From: Haloarcula marina
GTDB taxonomy: Archaea; Halobacteriota; Halobacteria; Halobacteriales; Haloarculaceae
Assembly (NCBI RefSeq): GCF_024218775.1
Contig: NZ_CP100404.1
Span: 2,108,001-2,172,000 of the forward strand
Reading direction: 5' to 3'
Length of the DNA: 64,000 nt
Part shown: positions 34,449 through 43,580 of the stretch, piece after piece
How the letters are laid out: every line of letters starts with the position of its first letter
How positions within the stretch are numbered: position 1 is the first letter of the stretch
Notes under the pieces: model-generated
The model's input: only the letters and a program-made list of their open reading frames with translations
Database searches by the model: none
What the model was told of the DNA's origin: nothing
Program-made: the position numbers and the translations under genes

Positions 34449-35561
34449 TTACGGCCGCGGGCGGGTCCCCAGTTCCAGTTCGACCGTCTCCTCGCTTCCG
34501 TCTCGGAGGACGGTCACGTCGATGGTGTCGCCCGGACTCGTCTCCAACGCCAGGAACGTGGCGAGGGCCTGCCGCGTCGGCGTCGGCGTGTCGTCGAGAC
34601 GGCGGACCACGTCGCCGCCGACGGGGACGCTCGTGTTGACGACGGTGCGCGTCCCCGACGTCCCCTGCAAGACGCCGTCGGCGGGGCCGCCGTCGACGGC
34701 CCGGTCGATGTAGATGCCGCTCGCCCGCCGGAGGTCGTTCGCCTCGGCGACCAGCGGCGTGACGCTCTGGAGGACGACGCCCATGTAGGAGTGGTCGTAC
34801 GTGCCGTCCTCGACGAGGGCCGGTATGACGCGTTGGGCCAACTGCGCGGAGATGGCGAATCCCACGTTGTCGCCGCCACCGGAGTTGATGACGCCGAGGA
34901 CGTTCCCGTTCAGGTCGACGAGGGGCCCGCCGCTGTTCCCGGGGTTCACTGCGGCGTCGGTCTGGATACCGCCGGCGATGGAGAAGTTGTTCGCGCCACG
35001 CAGCGTGCGGTCGACGCCGCTGACGATGCCCTCCGAGACGGACCCGGAGAGGCCGAACGGGTTTCCGATGGCGACGACGCGGGTCCCCACGGCGGGGTCG
35101 CGGTCGGCGAACGAGAGCGGGGCCACGTCGGTCGGCGAGTTCCGGATCCGCAGGACAGCGAGGTCGCTGTACACGTCCGTGCCGACGACCGAAACCCGCC
35201 GCCAGTCGGTGCTGGCGAAACGGACGTAAAATCGGTCGCCGCCGGAGACGACGTGTTCGTTCGTGACGATGTAGTCGTCGTCCACGAGGAAGCCGCTTCC
35301 CTGCGACCCGGTCCCCGTCCGCGAGTAGACGCGGATGGACGCGACGGCCCCGGAGACGGCGCGGTACACCTCCGTATAGGCGTTCGCGTCGGCCTCGACC
35401 TGATTCCCGCTCAGCGGTCGCAGTTCGGCGTCGCCAGTCGCATCGGTTTGGGCTTCGGGCGGCGTGTCGACGCTCCCCGGCGACTGGCACCCGGCGGTCC
35501 CCGCGATGGCCGCGCCGACGGCGCCGAGAAAGCCCCGTCGCGTCAGTCGCGCTCGTTCCAT
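34449..35561 (-). CDS. HtrA/DegP-like S1C serine protease, Tat lipoprotein
   Basis: The 370-residue precursor begins with a twin-arginine lipoprotein signal (TRRGFLGAVGAAIAGTAGC; lipid-anchor Cys25). The trypsin-like domain has catalytic His in VTNEHVVSGG, Asp in YSDLAVLRI and Ser in NPGNSGGPLV; a single PDZ domain follows from ~255. It is expected to act on the outer face of the membrane as a protein quality-control protease. The gene lies tail to tail with tspO. Confidence 0.94.
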   Translation of the reverse strand: MERARLTRRGFLGAVGAAIAGTAGCQSPGSVDTPPEAQTDATGDAELRPLSGNQVEADANAYTEVYRAVSGAVASIRVYSRTGTGSQGSGFLVDDDYIVTNEHVVSGGDRFYVRFASTDWRRVSVVGTDVYSDLAVLRIRNSPTDVAPLSFADRDPAVGTRVVAIGNPFGLSGSVSEGIVSGVDRTLRGANNFSIAGGIQTDAAVNPGNSGGPLVDLNGNVLGVINSGGGDNVGFAISAQLAQRVIPALVEDGTYDHSYMGVVLQSVTPLVAEANDLRRASGIYIDRAVDGGPADGVLQGTSGTRTVVNTSVPVGGDVVRRLDDTPTPTRQALATFLALETSPGDTIDVTVLRDGSEETVELELGTRPRP

Positions 35562-35641
35562 GTCCCGGTGTTAGGATAGCGACCGAATAAAGCCACGGTC
35601 GGGGGCACAAGCTACTATACCGGGGCTCTCGAACGACGGGT

Positions 35642-35896
35642 ATGGCAGACAGTTCCGCACTCCCATCGCCCGGATTCGTCCTCCCGGGCCTCCGCTGTGC
35701 CGTCGAGATGGCGCTGGTCGCGCTGGTCATCGCATTGCTGGGCCTCCCGACGGAGGAACCGCTGGTGCTGGGCGTCGTCATGCTGTCGGCGCTGTTCGGG
35801 ATGGTCGTCGTCCTGTTCTGGGCGATGAACCGCCACATGCGCCGCTGGATTCGGTACGCGCAGGGCAAACCGACGAACATGGGCATCTTCGACTGA
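35642..35896 (+). CDS. Small two-TM membrane protein
   Basis: An 84-residue protein with two hydrophobic segments (LRCAVEMALVALVIALLGL near 17-35, LVLGVVMLSALFGMVVVLFW near 41-60) and a basic-then-polar C-terminus (NRHMRRWIRYAQGKPTNMG). I know no function. It is divergent from the HtrA-like gene (80-bp spacer) and 67 bp before the UlaG-type hydrolase. Confidence 0.7.
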   Translation: MADSSALPSPGFVLPGLRCAVEMALVALVIALLGLPTEEPLVLGVVMLSALFGMVVVLFWAMNRHMRRWIRYAQGKPTNMGIFD

Positions 35897-35963
35897 CGGA
35901 CGCGGATCGAAACCTGTTGCCGTCTAGTCTTAAGTGCGAGCCACGAGTAGCCTCGGGCGAATC

Positions 35964-36683
35964 ATGGAACTCACATGGCACGGCCACTCGACGTGGCACG
36001 TCACTGTCGGCGAGACGGACCTCCTTATCGACCCGTTCTTCGACAACCCCAAGACCGACACGGACCCGGAGGAACTGGACCCGGACTACGTGCTGTTGAC
36101 CCACGGCCACTCCGACCACATCGGCGACGTGGACCGCTACGAGGGCGCTGGCCTCGTCGCCACGCCGGAACTCGTCGGCTACTGTGCGGACAATTTCGGC
36201 GAGTTCGACGCCGTCGGCGGCATGGGGATGAACCTCGGCGGCACCGTCGAAATCGGCGACGCCTTCGTCACCATGCACCGCGCCGACCACACGAACGGCA
36301 TCGACACGGGCTACGGGACAAGCGCCGGGATGCCCGCAGGCTTCGTCATCTCCGATACGAAGCCAACGCAGGTCAGCGACGAGGAGTCGACGACGTTCTA
36401 CCACGCCGGGGACACCGGCCTGATGACCGAGATGCGCGAGGTCATCGGCCCGTACCTCGAACCCGACGCGGCGGCGCTACCCGTCGGCGACCACTTCACG
36501 ATGGGGCCGATGCAGGCCGCCATCGCCGCCGACTGGTTGGACGTGGACTACGCGTTCCCGATGCACTACGACACGTTCCCGCCCATCGAAATCGACACCG
36601 ACGACTTCGTCAAGGAAGTGAAAGCCACGGGGAGCGACGCCGAAGTCGTCGTCTTAGCGGGCGACGAGTCCTTCGACCTGTAG
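35964..36683 (+). CDS. UPF0173 metal-dependent hydrolase (UlaG-like MBL fold)
   Basis: This 239-residue protein starts [13 protein letters not shown], with the metallo-beta-lactamase motif [12 protein letters not shown] (near residues 47-58), downstream His in MHRADHTN, Asp in YHAGDTGL and His in FPMHYDTFP. This full set of metal ligands fits the UlaG/UPF0173 group, whose substrates are uncertain. The ATG at 35964 is used because the ten codons before it are poorly conserved in type. It is convergent with the next gene with no spacer. Confidence 0.92.
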   Translation: MELTWHGHSTWHVTVGETDLLIDPFFDNPKTDTDPEELDPDYVLLTHGHSDHIGDVDRYEGAGLVATPELVGYCADNFGEFDAVGGMGMNLGGTVEIGDAFVTMHRADHTNGIDTGYGTSAGMPAGFVISDTKPTQVSDEESTTFYHAGDTGLMTEMREVIGPYLEPDAAALPVGDHFTMGPMQAAIAADWLDVDYAFPMHYDTFPPIEIDTDDFVKEVKATGSDAEVVVLAGDESFDL

Positions 36684-37580
36684 TCACTCCGCCCCGTCGC
36701 GGACCGACACACCCGCCGTTTCTTCGAGCGGCTTTATCACCGCGGCCATGTCCTCGCTCCCGTAGCCGCGGCCGCGGGCGGCGCTGAACGCCTCGCGGGC
36801 GGCCGCCGTCGCCGAGAGCGGAACACCCATCTCACCGGCCCGGTCGAGTGCCAGCGAGAGGTCCTTGAACTGGTAGTCCACGGGGAATCGCGGGTCGAAG
36901 TCGCCGTCGGCGATGAGCGGTCCCTTCCCGGCGAACAGCGGGCAGTCGAGCGCGCCGTTCTCGACGACCCGTTGCATCGCCTCGGTGTCGAGGCCGTTCG
37001 CGTGACCGAAGACCAGCGCCTCCGCGAATGCCGCCATCGCGTCGCCCAAGAGCAGATTGATGAACAGTTTCATGTTCGTCCCCTGCCCGACGCCGCCGCA
37101 GTAGACGACCGGGTCGCACATCGCTTCGAGCACCGGCCGAACGGACTCCACCTCGCCCTCGTCGCCGCCCGCGAGGCCGACCAACGTTCCCTCGCGGGCC
37201 GGACCGACGGTGCCCGACACCGGTGCGTCGACGAACCGCCCGCCAGCCTCGGTGACGAGTTCGGCGGCGACCATCGTCTCCTCGTAGCCGATGGTGCTCA
37301 TCTGGACCACCGTCGTATCGTCCCGCAGGCCATCCAACACGCCCAGGTCGCGTTCGAGGACTTCGCCGACGGCGTCCCCGTCGCTGACCATCAGGCAGAC
37401 CACGTCTGCGCGGTGCGTGAGGTGTTTCGGTGAGTCCGCGACCGAAATCCCGGCCTCCGCGAACGGTTGCTCGCGGTCGGTCGTTCGGTTGTAGACGACC
37501 ACGTCGAAGCCCGCGTCGTCCAGGTTCCACGCCATCGGCGCGCCCATCGCACCGAGACCGATGAAGCCAACTTTCGTCAT
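36684..37580 (-). CDS. 3-hydroxyisobutyrate dehydrogenase-like NAD(P)-dependent oxidoreductase
   Basis: The 298-residue beta-hydroxyacid dehydrogenase has the Rossmann start VGFIGLGAMGAPMAWNL, the substrate-binding APVSGTVGPAREGTL (near 118-132) and the catalytic lysine in GVGQGTNMKLFINLL (near 171). Substrates in this family include 3-hydroxyisobutyrate, tartronate semialdehyde and related acids. Which one applies cannot be told. The next gene (OsmC) is divergent, 90 bp away. Confidence 0.92.
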   Translation of the reverse strand: MTKVGFIGLGAMGAPMAWNLDDAGFDVVVYNRTTDREQPFAEAGISVADSPKHLTHRADVVCLMVSDGDAVGEVLERDLGVLDGLRDDTTVVQMSTIGYEETMVAAELVTEAGGRFVDAPVSGTVGPAREGTLVGLAGGDEGEVESVRPVLEAMCDPVVYCGGVGQGTNMKLFINLLLGDAMAAFAEALVFGHANGLDTEAMQRVVENGALDCPLFAGKGPLIADGDFDPRFPVDYQFKDLSLALDRAGEMGVPLSATAAAREAFSAARGRGYGSEDMAAVIKPLEETAGVSVRDGAE

Positions 37581-37670
37581 ATCCCTTGCTAACGCGTGCC
37601 AGAGTCTTGAATCCGGTGCCGACCCGAGCGAGCAAGGTTTACCTACGGGGCCCGAGAGAATCCAGACGCT

Positions 37671-38066
37671 ATGGCAGACATCGAAGTCACCAGCACGTGC
37701 GCGGAAGGCTACACAGTCGAGAGCGTCATCAACGGCGAGTGGGAACTCGTCGTCGACGCCCTGAGCGAGGACGGCCCCTCGGCGAACGAGGTTCTGGCGG
37801 CCGACTACGCCTCCTGTTACATCCCGGCGTTCCGGGTCGCCGCCAACAAGACCGGCTACGACGACATCGGGACCGTCGAAGTGGACGTATCGGCGGAACT
37901 CGACGAGGACGACGACTTAGAGAGCATCGCCTTCGACATCCGGGTCCAGGCGGACCTCGGCGACGACGAACAGGAAATCGTCGAACTCGGCGAGGAGATC
38001 TGTCACGTCCACTCGGCGCTGCGCGAGGAACTGCACGCCGACATCTCCATCGAGTCGGGCGTCTGA
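37671..38066 (+). CDS. OsmC family peroxiredoxin-like protein
   Basis: This 131-residue protein has the two OsmC active-site cysteines, one in ADYASCYIPAFRVAA (near 49) and one in EEICHVHSAL (near 112), and the domain-swapped alpha/beta pattern. OsmC/Ohr proteins reduce organic hydroperoxides with thiols. The N-terminus is short, typical of archaeal members. Confidence 0.9.
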   Translation: MADIEVTSTCAEGYTVESVINGEWELVVDALSEDGPSANEVLAADYASCYIPAFRVAANKTGYDDIGTVEVDVSAELDEDDDLESIAFDIRVQADLGDDEQEIVELGEEICHVHSALREELHADISIESGV

Positions 38067-38160
38067 ATCGTCGGGATTCGTTTTCGAGTTCGTGTGGATT
38101 GCGGGGGCAAGGCGTCCTCGTCGGGAAACGCTCTTGCACGAGGGTACCGAACGCTCGGTT

Positions 38161-38607
38161 ATGAGCGACAGCCATTGGACGAACCGCATCGCGGGCGAGC
38201 GGATGCAGGTCGACCAACTGTTCAACGACCAGGTCGAGGCGTCGTCGTTTTCCAGCCAGCAGTGGGGACTGGTGATGACCGCCGTCGAGTTCGAGATAGA
38301 GAACCCCGAGGACCCCGACGAGGCCCGCATCGTCGCGAACACCTCGAAACTCCCGAGCATCCTGCCCGAACTCGACCGCATCGAACAGCAGTCGGGGATG
38401 GGGCAGGCGGCGGGCGGCGGGTCGGGCGGAAGCGGCGGCGGGTTCCTCTCCGGCGTGAAAGACGCCCTCGGACTGGGCGGCGGGGGCGGTTCCGACGAAC
38501 GAAAATCCGAGGCCGAAGAACTCACACAGCGCTACGCGGAGAAACTACAAGAGAAGTTGGAATCGAACGGCCGCTGGCGCTCGGTGTGCGAGCAAGCCGC
38601 CGGTTAG
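38161..38607 (+). CDS. DUF5799-like haloarchaeal protein
   Basis: This 148-residue protein begins MSDSHWTNRIAGERMQVDQL and has a conserved N-terminal domain (FSSQQWGLVMTAVEFEIE), a Gly/Ser-rich linker (QAAGGGSGGSGGGFLSGV) and a C-terminal helix. This layout matches the haloarchaeal DUF5799 family, function unknown. The start at 38161 is chosen because the upstream extension is Arg-rich. Its stop codon overlaps the stop of the convergent 49-residue gene. Confidence 0.8.
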   Translation: MSDSHWTNRIAGERMQVDQLFNDQVEASSFSSQQWGLVMTAVEFEIENPEDPDEARIVANTSKLPSILPELDRIEQQSGMGQAAGGGSGGSGGGFLSGVKDALGLGGGGGSDERKSEAEELTQRYAEKLQEKLESNGRWRSVCEQAAG

Positions 38608-38753
38608 TACTCGTCGCCGCCGTGGAATAACGTCAGTTCCTCGGCCTGATAGATGTTGATGAGTTCCGTGACGATTTCGTCGTAGGACTCGTCTTCGACG
38701 CGCAGGTCGTCGAGACGGTCTACTGTCGACTCCGCCAGTTCTATTGAAGGCAT
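38604..38753 (-). CDS. 49-residue VapB/RHH-like small protein
   Basis: The short frame from ATG 38753 encodes MPSIELAESTVDRLDDLRVE, then DESYDEIVTELINIYQAEEL and FHGGDEY. The first 45 residues match the strand-helix-helix pattern of small archaeal antitoxin-like or ribbon-helix-helix proteins (DUF7557 type). No toxin gene is adjacent. Its stop overlaps the DUF5799 stop by three bases on the opposite strand. Confidence 0.7.
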   Translation of the reverse strand: MPSIELAESTVDRLDDLRVEDESYDEIVTELINIYQAEELTLFHGGDEY

Positions 38754-38869
38754 ACCGAACTGTTTCGCTCGGCGACACTTAACCCTCTCGACCGAGCATA
38801 AACGAACTCAGGCAGTAGTAAAAATGCAAAACCGAAAACTGTTAATGTTCGTTCTGGGTATCGCATGGT

Positions 38870-39652
38870 ATGCGACCACTTGGAGACTCCCCCCTCGTTC
38901 GGAACGACAAGACACTCGTGCTGGCCCACGACCACGGCCTCGAACACGGCCCGAAGCAGTTCAGCGGCGTCGAGGAGCGACTCGACCCGCGCGAAGTGTT
39001 CGAGATGGCGACCCACGACGCCGTCACCGCCCTCGCCGTCGGCAAGGGCCTCGCCGAGACGTACTATCCGAGTTACGAGGACGACGTGAACCTGCTGGCG
39101 AAACTCAACGGCGGGTCCGACCTCTGGATGGGCGACCCCTACTCCGCGCACAACTGGAGCGTCGACTACGCCGCCGAACTCGGGGCCGACGCCATCGGCT
39201 ATACGATTTACCCCGGTGTGAACAAAGAGCCAGAGATGTTCGAGGACTTCCGACCGGTCCAGGAGGCCGCCCGCGAGCACGACCTGCCCATCGCGATGTG
39301 GTCGTACCCGCGCGGACAGGCCGTCAAGGACCACCGGACGCGAGACATCATCGCCTACGCCGCCCGTATCGGCCTCGAACTCGGCGCTGACTTCACGAAG
39401 GTGAAGTACCCGCGGAGCAAAGAAGCGATGGCTCACGCCGTCGACGCCGCCGCCGACAACCGCGTCCTCCTCTCGGGCGGGTCGAAGTCCTCGGACCGGG
39501 ACTTCCTCGAACTCGTTGCGGACTGCATGGACGTGGGCGTCTCAGGGCTGGCCGTCGGCCGGAACGTCTGGCAGCGCGATGACCCCTACGACATCCTCGA
39601 CAAACTCGACGAAGTCGTCTTCGAAGGGGCCAGCGCCGACGACGTGCTGTAG
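38870..39652 (+). CDS. fba: Class I fructose-bisphosphate aldolase (archaeal DhnA type)
   Basis: The 260-residue TIM-barrel aldolase has LAHDHGLEHGPKQF near residues 18-31, the Schiff-base lysine in GADFTKVKYPRSKEA (near 184) and phosphate-binding LLSGGSKSSDRDF and GLAVGRNVWQ. It cleaves fructose 1,6-bisphosphate; archaeal members may also take 2-amino-3,7-dideoxy sugars in aromatic biosynthesis, but the neighbourhood (PfkB kinases, GlpR) points to sugar breakdown. Start ATG 38870; another ATG 5 bp upstream is out of frame. Confidence 0.9.
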   Translation: MRPLGDSPLVRNDKTLVLAHDHGLEHGPKQFSGVEERLDPREVFEMATHDAVTALAVGKGLAETYYPSYEDDVNLLAKLNGGSDLWMGDPYSAHNWSVDYAAELGADAIGYTIYPGVNKEPEMFEDFRPVQEAAREHDLPIAMWSYPRGQAVKDHRTRDIIAYAARIGLELGADFTKVKYPRSKEAMAHAVDAAADNRVLLSGGSKSSDRDFLELVADCMDVGVSGLAVGRNVWQRDDPYDILDKLDEVVFEGASADDVL

Positions 39653-39654
39653 GC

Positions 39655-40782
39655 ATGGACGACGATACGCAGACAGCGGTCGCCGCCGCCCGCGAGCAGT
39701 TCCCGTCGCCCGACGCCCTCCCGGAGGGCGTCGACCGGGGCCGGGTCGTCTTGGGCTTCGACGGCTACCTCGACCGGGTCCGCGAAGTCGTCGCCGACCG
39801 CATCGACCCCGAGCGCTACGAGCGAGTGTCGACGCTCGCGGCCTTCGGTGAACGCGTCGACGACTCGGTGGCCGCGGCGAGTTCGCTCACCTTCGAGTGG
39901 CTTCAGGAAGGGAGCCGAACCGGCGGTCACACCTGCCACCTCGGACGGGCGTTCGGAACGTGGGCGTTCTCGCCGGTACTGGTCGGGATGTACGGGAATC
40001 CCGTTCACGAGGCCTTCGAGGCCGAGTTCGGCGAGTACGACCTCACCTCGATGGGCGCGCCGGGCATCACGGACGCCGTCGAGTTCGACGACGGAAAGCT
40101 GATGCTGACCGAAATCGGCGACACGATGGACCTCAATTGGGCGGGCCTCGACGAGCGTCTCGGTCACGACGCCCTCCTCGACCACATCAGCGGCGCGGCA
40201 CTGCTGGGGATGGGCTACTGGTCGGAGACGCCGAACCTCCCCGACATCCTCGACGGCCTCTGCGAGCGCTGGGACGACATCGCCGACCCCCCCGAACACG
40301 TCCTCGTCGACCCGGGCGACGTGCGGAAACTCGACGCCGACCGCCTGCGCGCCGGGCGAGAAGCCATCGGCCGACTCGACGAACACACGAACGTCGTCGT
40401 CTCCTCGAACCGCGCGGAGACCGGCGTCCTCGCCACCGCGTTCGAGGGCGAAGCCGAACGCACCTTCGAGGCCGACGCGGAGATAGTCGCGGACGCACTC
40501 GACCCGACGTGGTTCGTCGGCCACGGCGTCGACCGGTCCGTCGTCGTCTCGCCGCGCGGGACCGACACCGTCTCGGTGCCCGCCGTCGCGGACCCGGAAC
40601 TGACGACGAGTTCCGGCGACCACTTCAACGCCGGCCTCGGTCTCGGCCTCGTCACGGGACTCGACCCCGCGGCGGCCGTGGTACTGGGCAACAGCGTCGC
40701 CGGGTACTTCGTCCGAACCGCAGACCAGCCGTCGCTCGCCGAGGTCCGGCAGTTCGTCGACGACTACGACGAGAAGTTCTAA
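39655..40782 (+). CDS. PfkB-like carbohydrate kinase
   Basis: The 375-residue protein has the ribokinase-fold start VVLGFDGYLDRV, a central GHTCHLGRAFGTWAFSP and the C-terminal anion-hole/catalytic segment TTSSGDHFNAGLGLGLV, where GDHF stands in place of the usual GAGD. It is longer than classical PfkB kinases and its sugar is unknown. It begins 2 bp after the aldolase stop, so the two are co-transcribed and probably act in one pathway. Confidence 0.82.
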   Translation: MDDDTQTAVAAAREQFPSPDALPEGVDRGRVVLGFDGYLDRVREVVADRIDPERYERVSTLAAFGERVDDSVAAASSLTFEWLQEGSRTGGHTCHLGRAFGTWAFSPVLVGMYGNPVHEAFEAEFGEYDLTSMGAPGITDAVEFDDGKLMLTEIGDTMDLNWAGLDERLGHDALLDHISGAALLGMGYWSETPNLPDILDGLCERWDDIADPPEHVLVDPGDVRKLDADRLRAGREAIGRLDEHTNVVVSSNRAETGVLATAFEGEAERTFEADAEIVADALDPTWFVGHGVDRSVVVSPRGTDTVSVPAVADPELTTSSGDHFNAGLGLGLVTGLDPAAAVVLGNSVAGYFVRTADQPSLAEVRQFVDDYDEKF

Positions 40783-40791
40783 GGCCGCGGC

Positions 40792-41703
40792 TCAGTCCAG
40801 TTTTCTGACCGTCACTCGGTCTCGCAGCGTCGCTAAGTCTTCGAACGCCGGGACTGCTGTTCCGGCCTGTTCGACGAGACGCGAGGAGACGGCCACGCCA
40901 GTTTGGAGCGCCGTCGCGTCGTCCGCGCCGTCCTCCCACGCCGCGACGACGCCCGAGAGAAGCGCATCGCCAGCGCCTACCGTGCCGACCACGTCGACGT
41001 TCAGCGCCTCGGCGAACAGCAGTTCCGACCCCGTCGCGAGGACGGCCCCATCCCCGCCGAGCGACGCCAGTACGCGGTCGAACCCGCGCTCGCGGAACGC
41101 GTCTGCCGCGTGCGCACAGCCTTCGACCGTCGAAACGTCAGCACCGGTGGCCTCCCCGAGTTCCGCCCGGTTCGGCTTACACAGGGCGTACTGCGCGTCC
41201 AGTTGCCGGAGTTTCGACCCCTCCATGTCGACGACGGTGCGCCAGTCGCCCGCCGTCGCGATGGCGTCGACGGCGTCCGTCGAGAGGCCCGGCGGGAGGC
41301 TCCCGCCGATGTGGACCGTCTCGGGGTCCCGCTTCCGGACGACGTCGACCACCGAGTCGGCGATGTCGGGCGTCACCTTCGGTCCGTTGTGGTTGAGTTT
41401 GTACTCCTCGCCGTCGGCGAGGGCCGTCGTGTTCAGCCGTGTCGGGTCCTCGACGGCGACGAAGTCCGTTTCGACGCCGTCGGCCTGCATGTCCTCGCGG
41501 ATGAAGTGGCCGGTGAACCCACCGATGAGGCCCGTCGCCGCACACGGCGTGTCGAGGGCGGTGAGGAACTGTGCGACGTTGATGCCTTTCCCACCGGCGT
41601 CGAAGCGGGAGTCGTCCGTCCGCATGACCCGGTCGGGACGCATCGGCTCGTCGAACTGTATCGTCTGGTCGACCGCTGGGTTGTACGTAACTGTGAGAAT
41701 CAT
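40792..41703 (-). CDS. pfkB: 1-phosphofructokinase
   Basis: This 303-residue PfkB-family kinase has MILTVTYNPAVDQTIQF, DAGGKGINVAQFL (near 36-48), IGGSLPPGL and the catalytic GTVGAGDALLSG (near 240-251). The fructose-1-phosphate kinases of haloarchaea have this pattern and feed fructose catabolism. Its start codon overlaps the glpR stop by 4 bp, matching the glpR-pfkB operon described in haloarchaea. No fructose phosphotransferase genes are in the window. Confidence 0.94.
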   Translation of the reverse strand: MILTVTYNPAVDQTIQFDEPMRPDRVMRTDDSRFDAGGKGINVAQFLTALDTPCAATGLIGGFTGHFIREDMQADGVETDFVAVEDPTRLNTTALADGEEYKLNHNGPKVTPDIADSVVDVVRKRDPETVHIGGSLPPGLSTDAVDAIATAGDWRTVVDMEGSKLRQLDAQYALCKPNRAELGEATGADVSTVEGCAHAADAFRERGFDRVLASLGGDGAVLATGSELLFAEALNVDVVGTVGAGDALLSGVVAAWEDGADDATALQTGVAVSSRLVEQAGTAVPAFEDLATLRDRVTVRKLD

Positions 41704-42461
41704 GTGCTATCTCCTTCCACGACTACGTCGGCGTCCGCGAACGCGTCGGCGAGGGCCGCCGGTAACTCCGCGTCGGTGACGAGCAAGTCCACGTCGTCCA
41801 CGTCCGCGAACGAGACGAAACTCCGCTCGCCGAACTTCGTGCTGTCCGCGACCAACACGACGCGCCCCGCGCGTTCGACCATGTGGCGCTTGACCGCGGC
41901 CTCCGCCTCGTTCGGCGTCGAGAGACCCGCGCGGGCGTCGAGGGCGTTCGTCCCCAGAAAGAGGAGGTCGAAGTTCGTCCGTTCGAGGAACGACTCTGCG
42001 GTCGGTCCCACGAGCGCGCGGGTCCGGGGTCGCAGGGTGCCGCCCGTCAGTTTGACGTCGAGTTCTCGGTCCGAGAGTTCCATCGCGAGTTCGGGCATGT
42101 TCGTCGCCGCGACGTATCCGGCGTCGGGCGCGGCGCGCGCGACTTCCATCACCGTCGTCCCCGCGTCGAAGAAGACCACCTGCCCGTCGCGTATCTCCTC
42201 GCTCGCGCGGGCCGCGATGCGCTGTTTCGCGTCGAGGCGGTCGACCTCTCGCTGGTCGTAAGACCGCTCGGTGCCGACCGACGACGCGGGGACAGCACCG
42301 CCGTGCGAGCGCTCGATGCGCCCCTCGGCTTCGAGGTCACGCAGGTCGCGCCTGATAGTCGCCTTCGAGAAGTCGAGTTCGTCAGCGAGCACCGCGACCG
42401 AACAGCCGTCGCGCTCTGTCACTAATTTGACGATAGTCCGCTTGCGTTCGGCCGGGAGCAT
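41700..42461 (-). CDS. glpR: DeoR-family regulator GlpR
   Basis: The 253-residue regulator has an N-terminal winged HTH (VAVLADELDFSKATIRRDLRDLEAEGRI, residues ~22-49, given in part) and a DeoR sugar-phosphate sensing domain with FFDAGTTVMEVAR and LGTNALDARAGLSTPNEAE. In haloarchaea GlpR represses glucose- and fructose-catabolic genes such as pfkB and kdgK1; here it heads the operon with pfkB and lies next to the aldolase pair. It likely controls its own transcription. Confidence 0.93.
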   Translation of the reverse strand: MLPAERKRTIVKLVTERDGCSVAVLADELDFSKATIRRDLRDLEAEGRIERSHGGAVPASSVGTERSYDQREVDRLDAKQRIAARASEEIRDGQVVFFDAGTTVMEVARAAPDAGYVAATNMPELAMELSDRELDVKLTGGTLRPRTRALVGPTAESFLERTNFDLLFLGTNALDARAGLSTPNEAEAAVKRHMVERAGRVVLVADSTKFGERSFVSFADVDDVDLLVTDAELPAALADAFADADVVVEGDST

Positions 42462-42545
42462 ACTCTTTCGCGTGATTGTTTCGCTTCGGATTTACCACTT
42501 TCTATCGACTACTGCTTGTTTCTGCGCGAAAAGGAGTTGTCGGGC

Positions 42546-43526
42546 CTACAGTTCGTCGACGACGGCCGCGGTGACCGCGTCGGTGGAGGCGTCGCCGCCG
42601 AGGTCGGGCGTCCGCGGCCCGGATTCGAGAACGCTCTCGACGGCCGCGCGGACGCGGTCGCCCTCCTCGTCGTAGCCGAAGTGGTCGAGCATCATCGCCG
42701 CGGAGAGAATCATCGCCGAGGGGTTGGCGACGCCCTCGCCCGCGATGTCCGGCGCGGACCCGTGGACGGGTTCGAACAGCGCGTTCTCCTCGCCGACGTT
42801 GGCAGAGGGGAGCAGGCCGAGGCCGCCGACGATGCCCGCGGCGAGGTCGGAGAGCATGTCGCCCGCGAGGTTCGGGCAGATGACGACGCCGTACTCTTCG
42901 GGTCGCTGGACGAGGTGCATCGCCAGCGCGTCCATCAGGGCCGTGTTGTACTCGGCCCCGCGGTCCTGGCCGACTGCTTCGGCGGTGTCGAGGAACAGGC
43001 CGTCGGTGGTCCGCATGACGTTGGCCTTGTGGGCGATGGTCACGTCGTACCCGTTCTGTTTGGCGTAGTCGAAGCCGAACTCCGCGATTTTCTCGGACGC
43101 CTCCTCAGTGATGACGCGCGTACACGTCGTCACGCCGTCAGTTATCTCGCTCTCGATGCCCTTGTAGACGCCCTCGGTGTTCTCGCGGATGAACACGAGG
43201 TCGGTGTCCGGTTGGAGCGCGTCCAGTCCGGGGTAGGCCACCGCGGGCCGGATGTTGGCGAACGACCCGACGACCTGGCGAAGCGGGAGAATTACGTCCG
43301 CCGCCGTCTCACCGGCCGCGCCGAACAGCGTCGCGTCGGCGTCGGCCGCGAGGTCTCGTGTCTCCTGCGGGAGTGCCTCGCCGGTCTCGGCCTTCACGGC
43401 GTCGCCAGCGTCGGCTTCCGTGAACTCGAAGTCGACCGTCTCGATAGCCTCAAGCACCTCGACGGCGGCGGGCGTTACTTCCTGCCCGATGCCGTCGCCG
43501 GGGATGACCGCGATCTCGTGTGTCAT
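42546..43526 (-). CDS. leuB: 3-isopropylmalate dehydrogenase
   Basis: This 326-residue decarboxylating dehydrogenase has [20 protein letters not shown], the substrate-loop [28 protein letters not shown] and the metal-binding [20 protein letters not shown] followed by [13 protein letters not shown]. It carries out the third step of leucine synthesis. No TATA box is seen in the 54 bp upstream, so it probably depends on the promoter of the membrane-protein gene or of the whole cluster. Confidence 0.95.
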   Translation of the reverse strand: MTHEIAVIPGDGIGQEVTPAAVEVLEAIETVDFEFTEADAGDAVKAETGEALPQETRDLAADADATLFGAAGETAADVILPLRQVVGSFANIRPAVAYPGLDALQPDTDLVFIRENTEGVYKGIESEITDGVTTCTRVITEEASEKIAEFGFDYAKQNGYDVTIAHKANVMRTTDGLFLDTAEAVGQDRGAEYNTALMDALAMHLVQRPEEYGVVICPNLAGDMLSDLAAGIVGGLGLLPSANVGEENALFEPVHGSAPDIAGEGVANPSAMILSAAMMLDHFGYDEEGDRVRAAVESVLESGPRTPDLGGDASTDAVTAAVVDEL

Positions 43527-43580
43527 GTGCGCCGAGAGGCGGGCGTCCGCTGAAAGTGGTTCGGTTCCGGTTCGGGCGCG

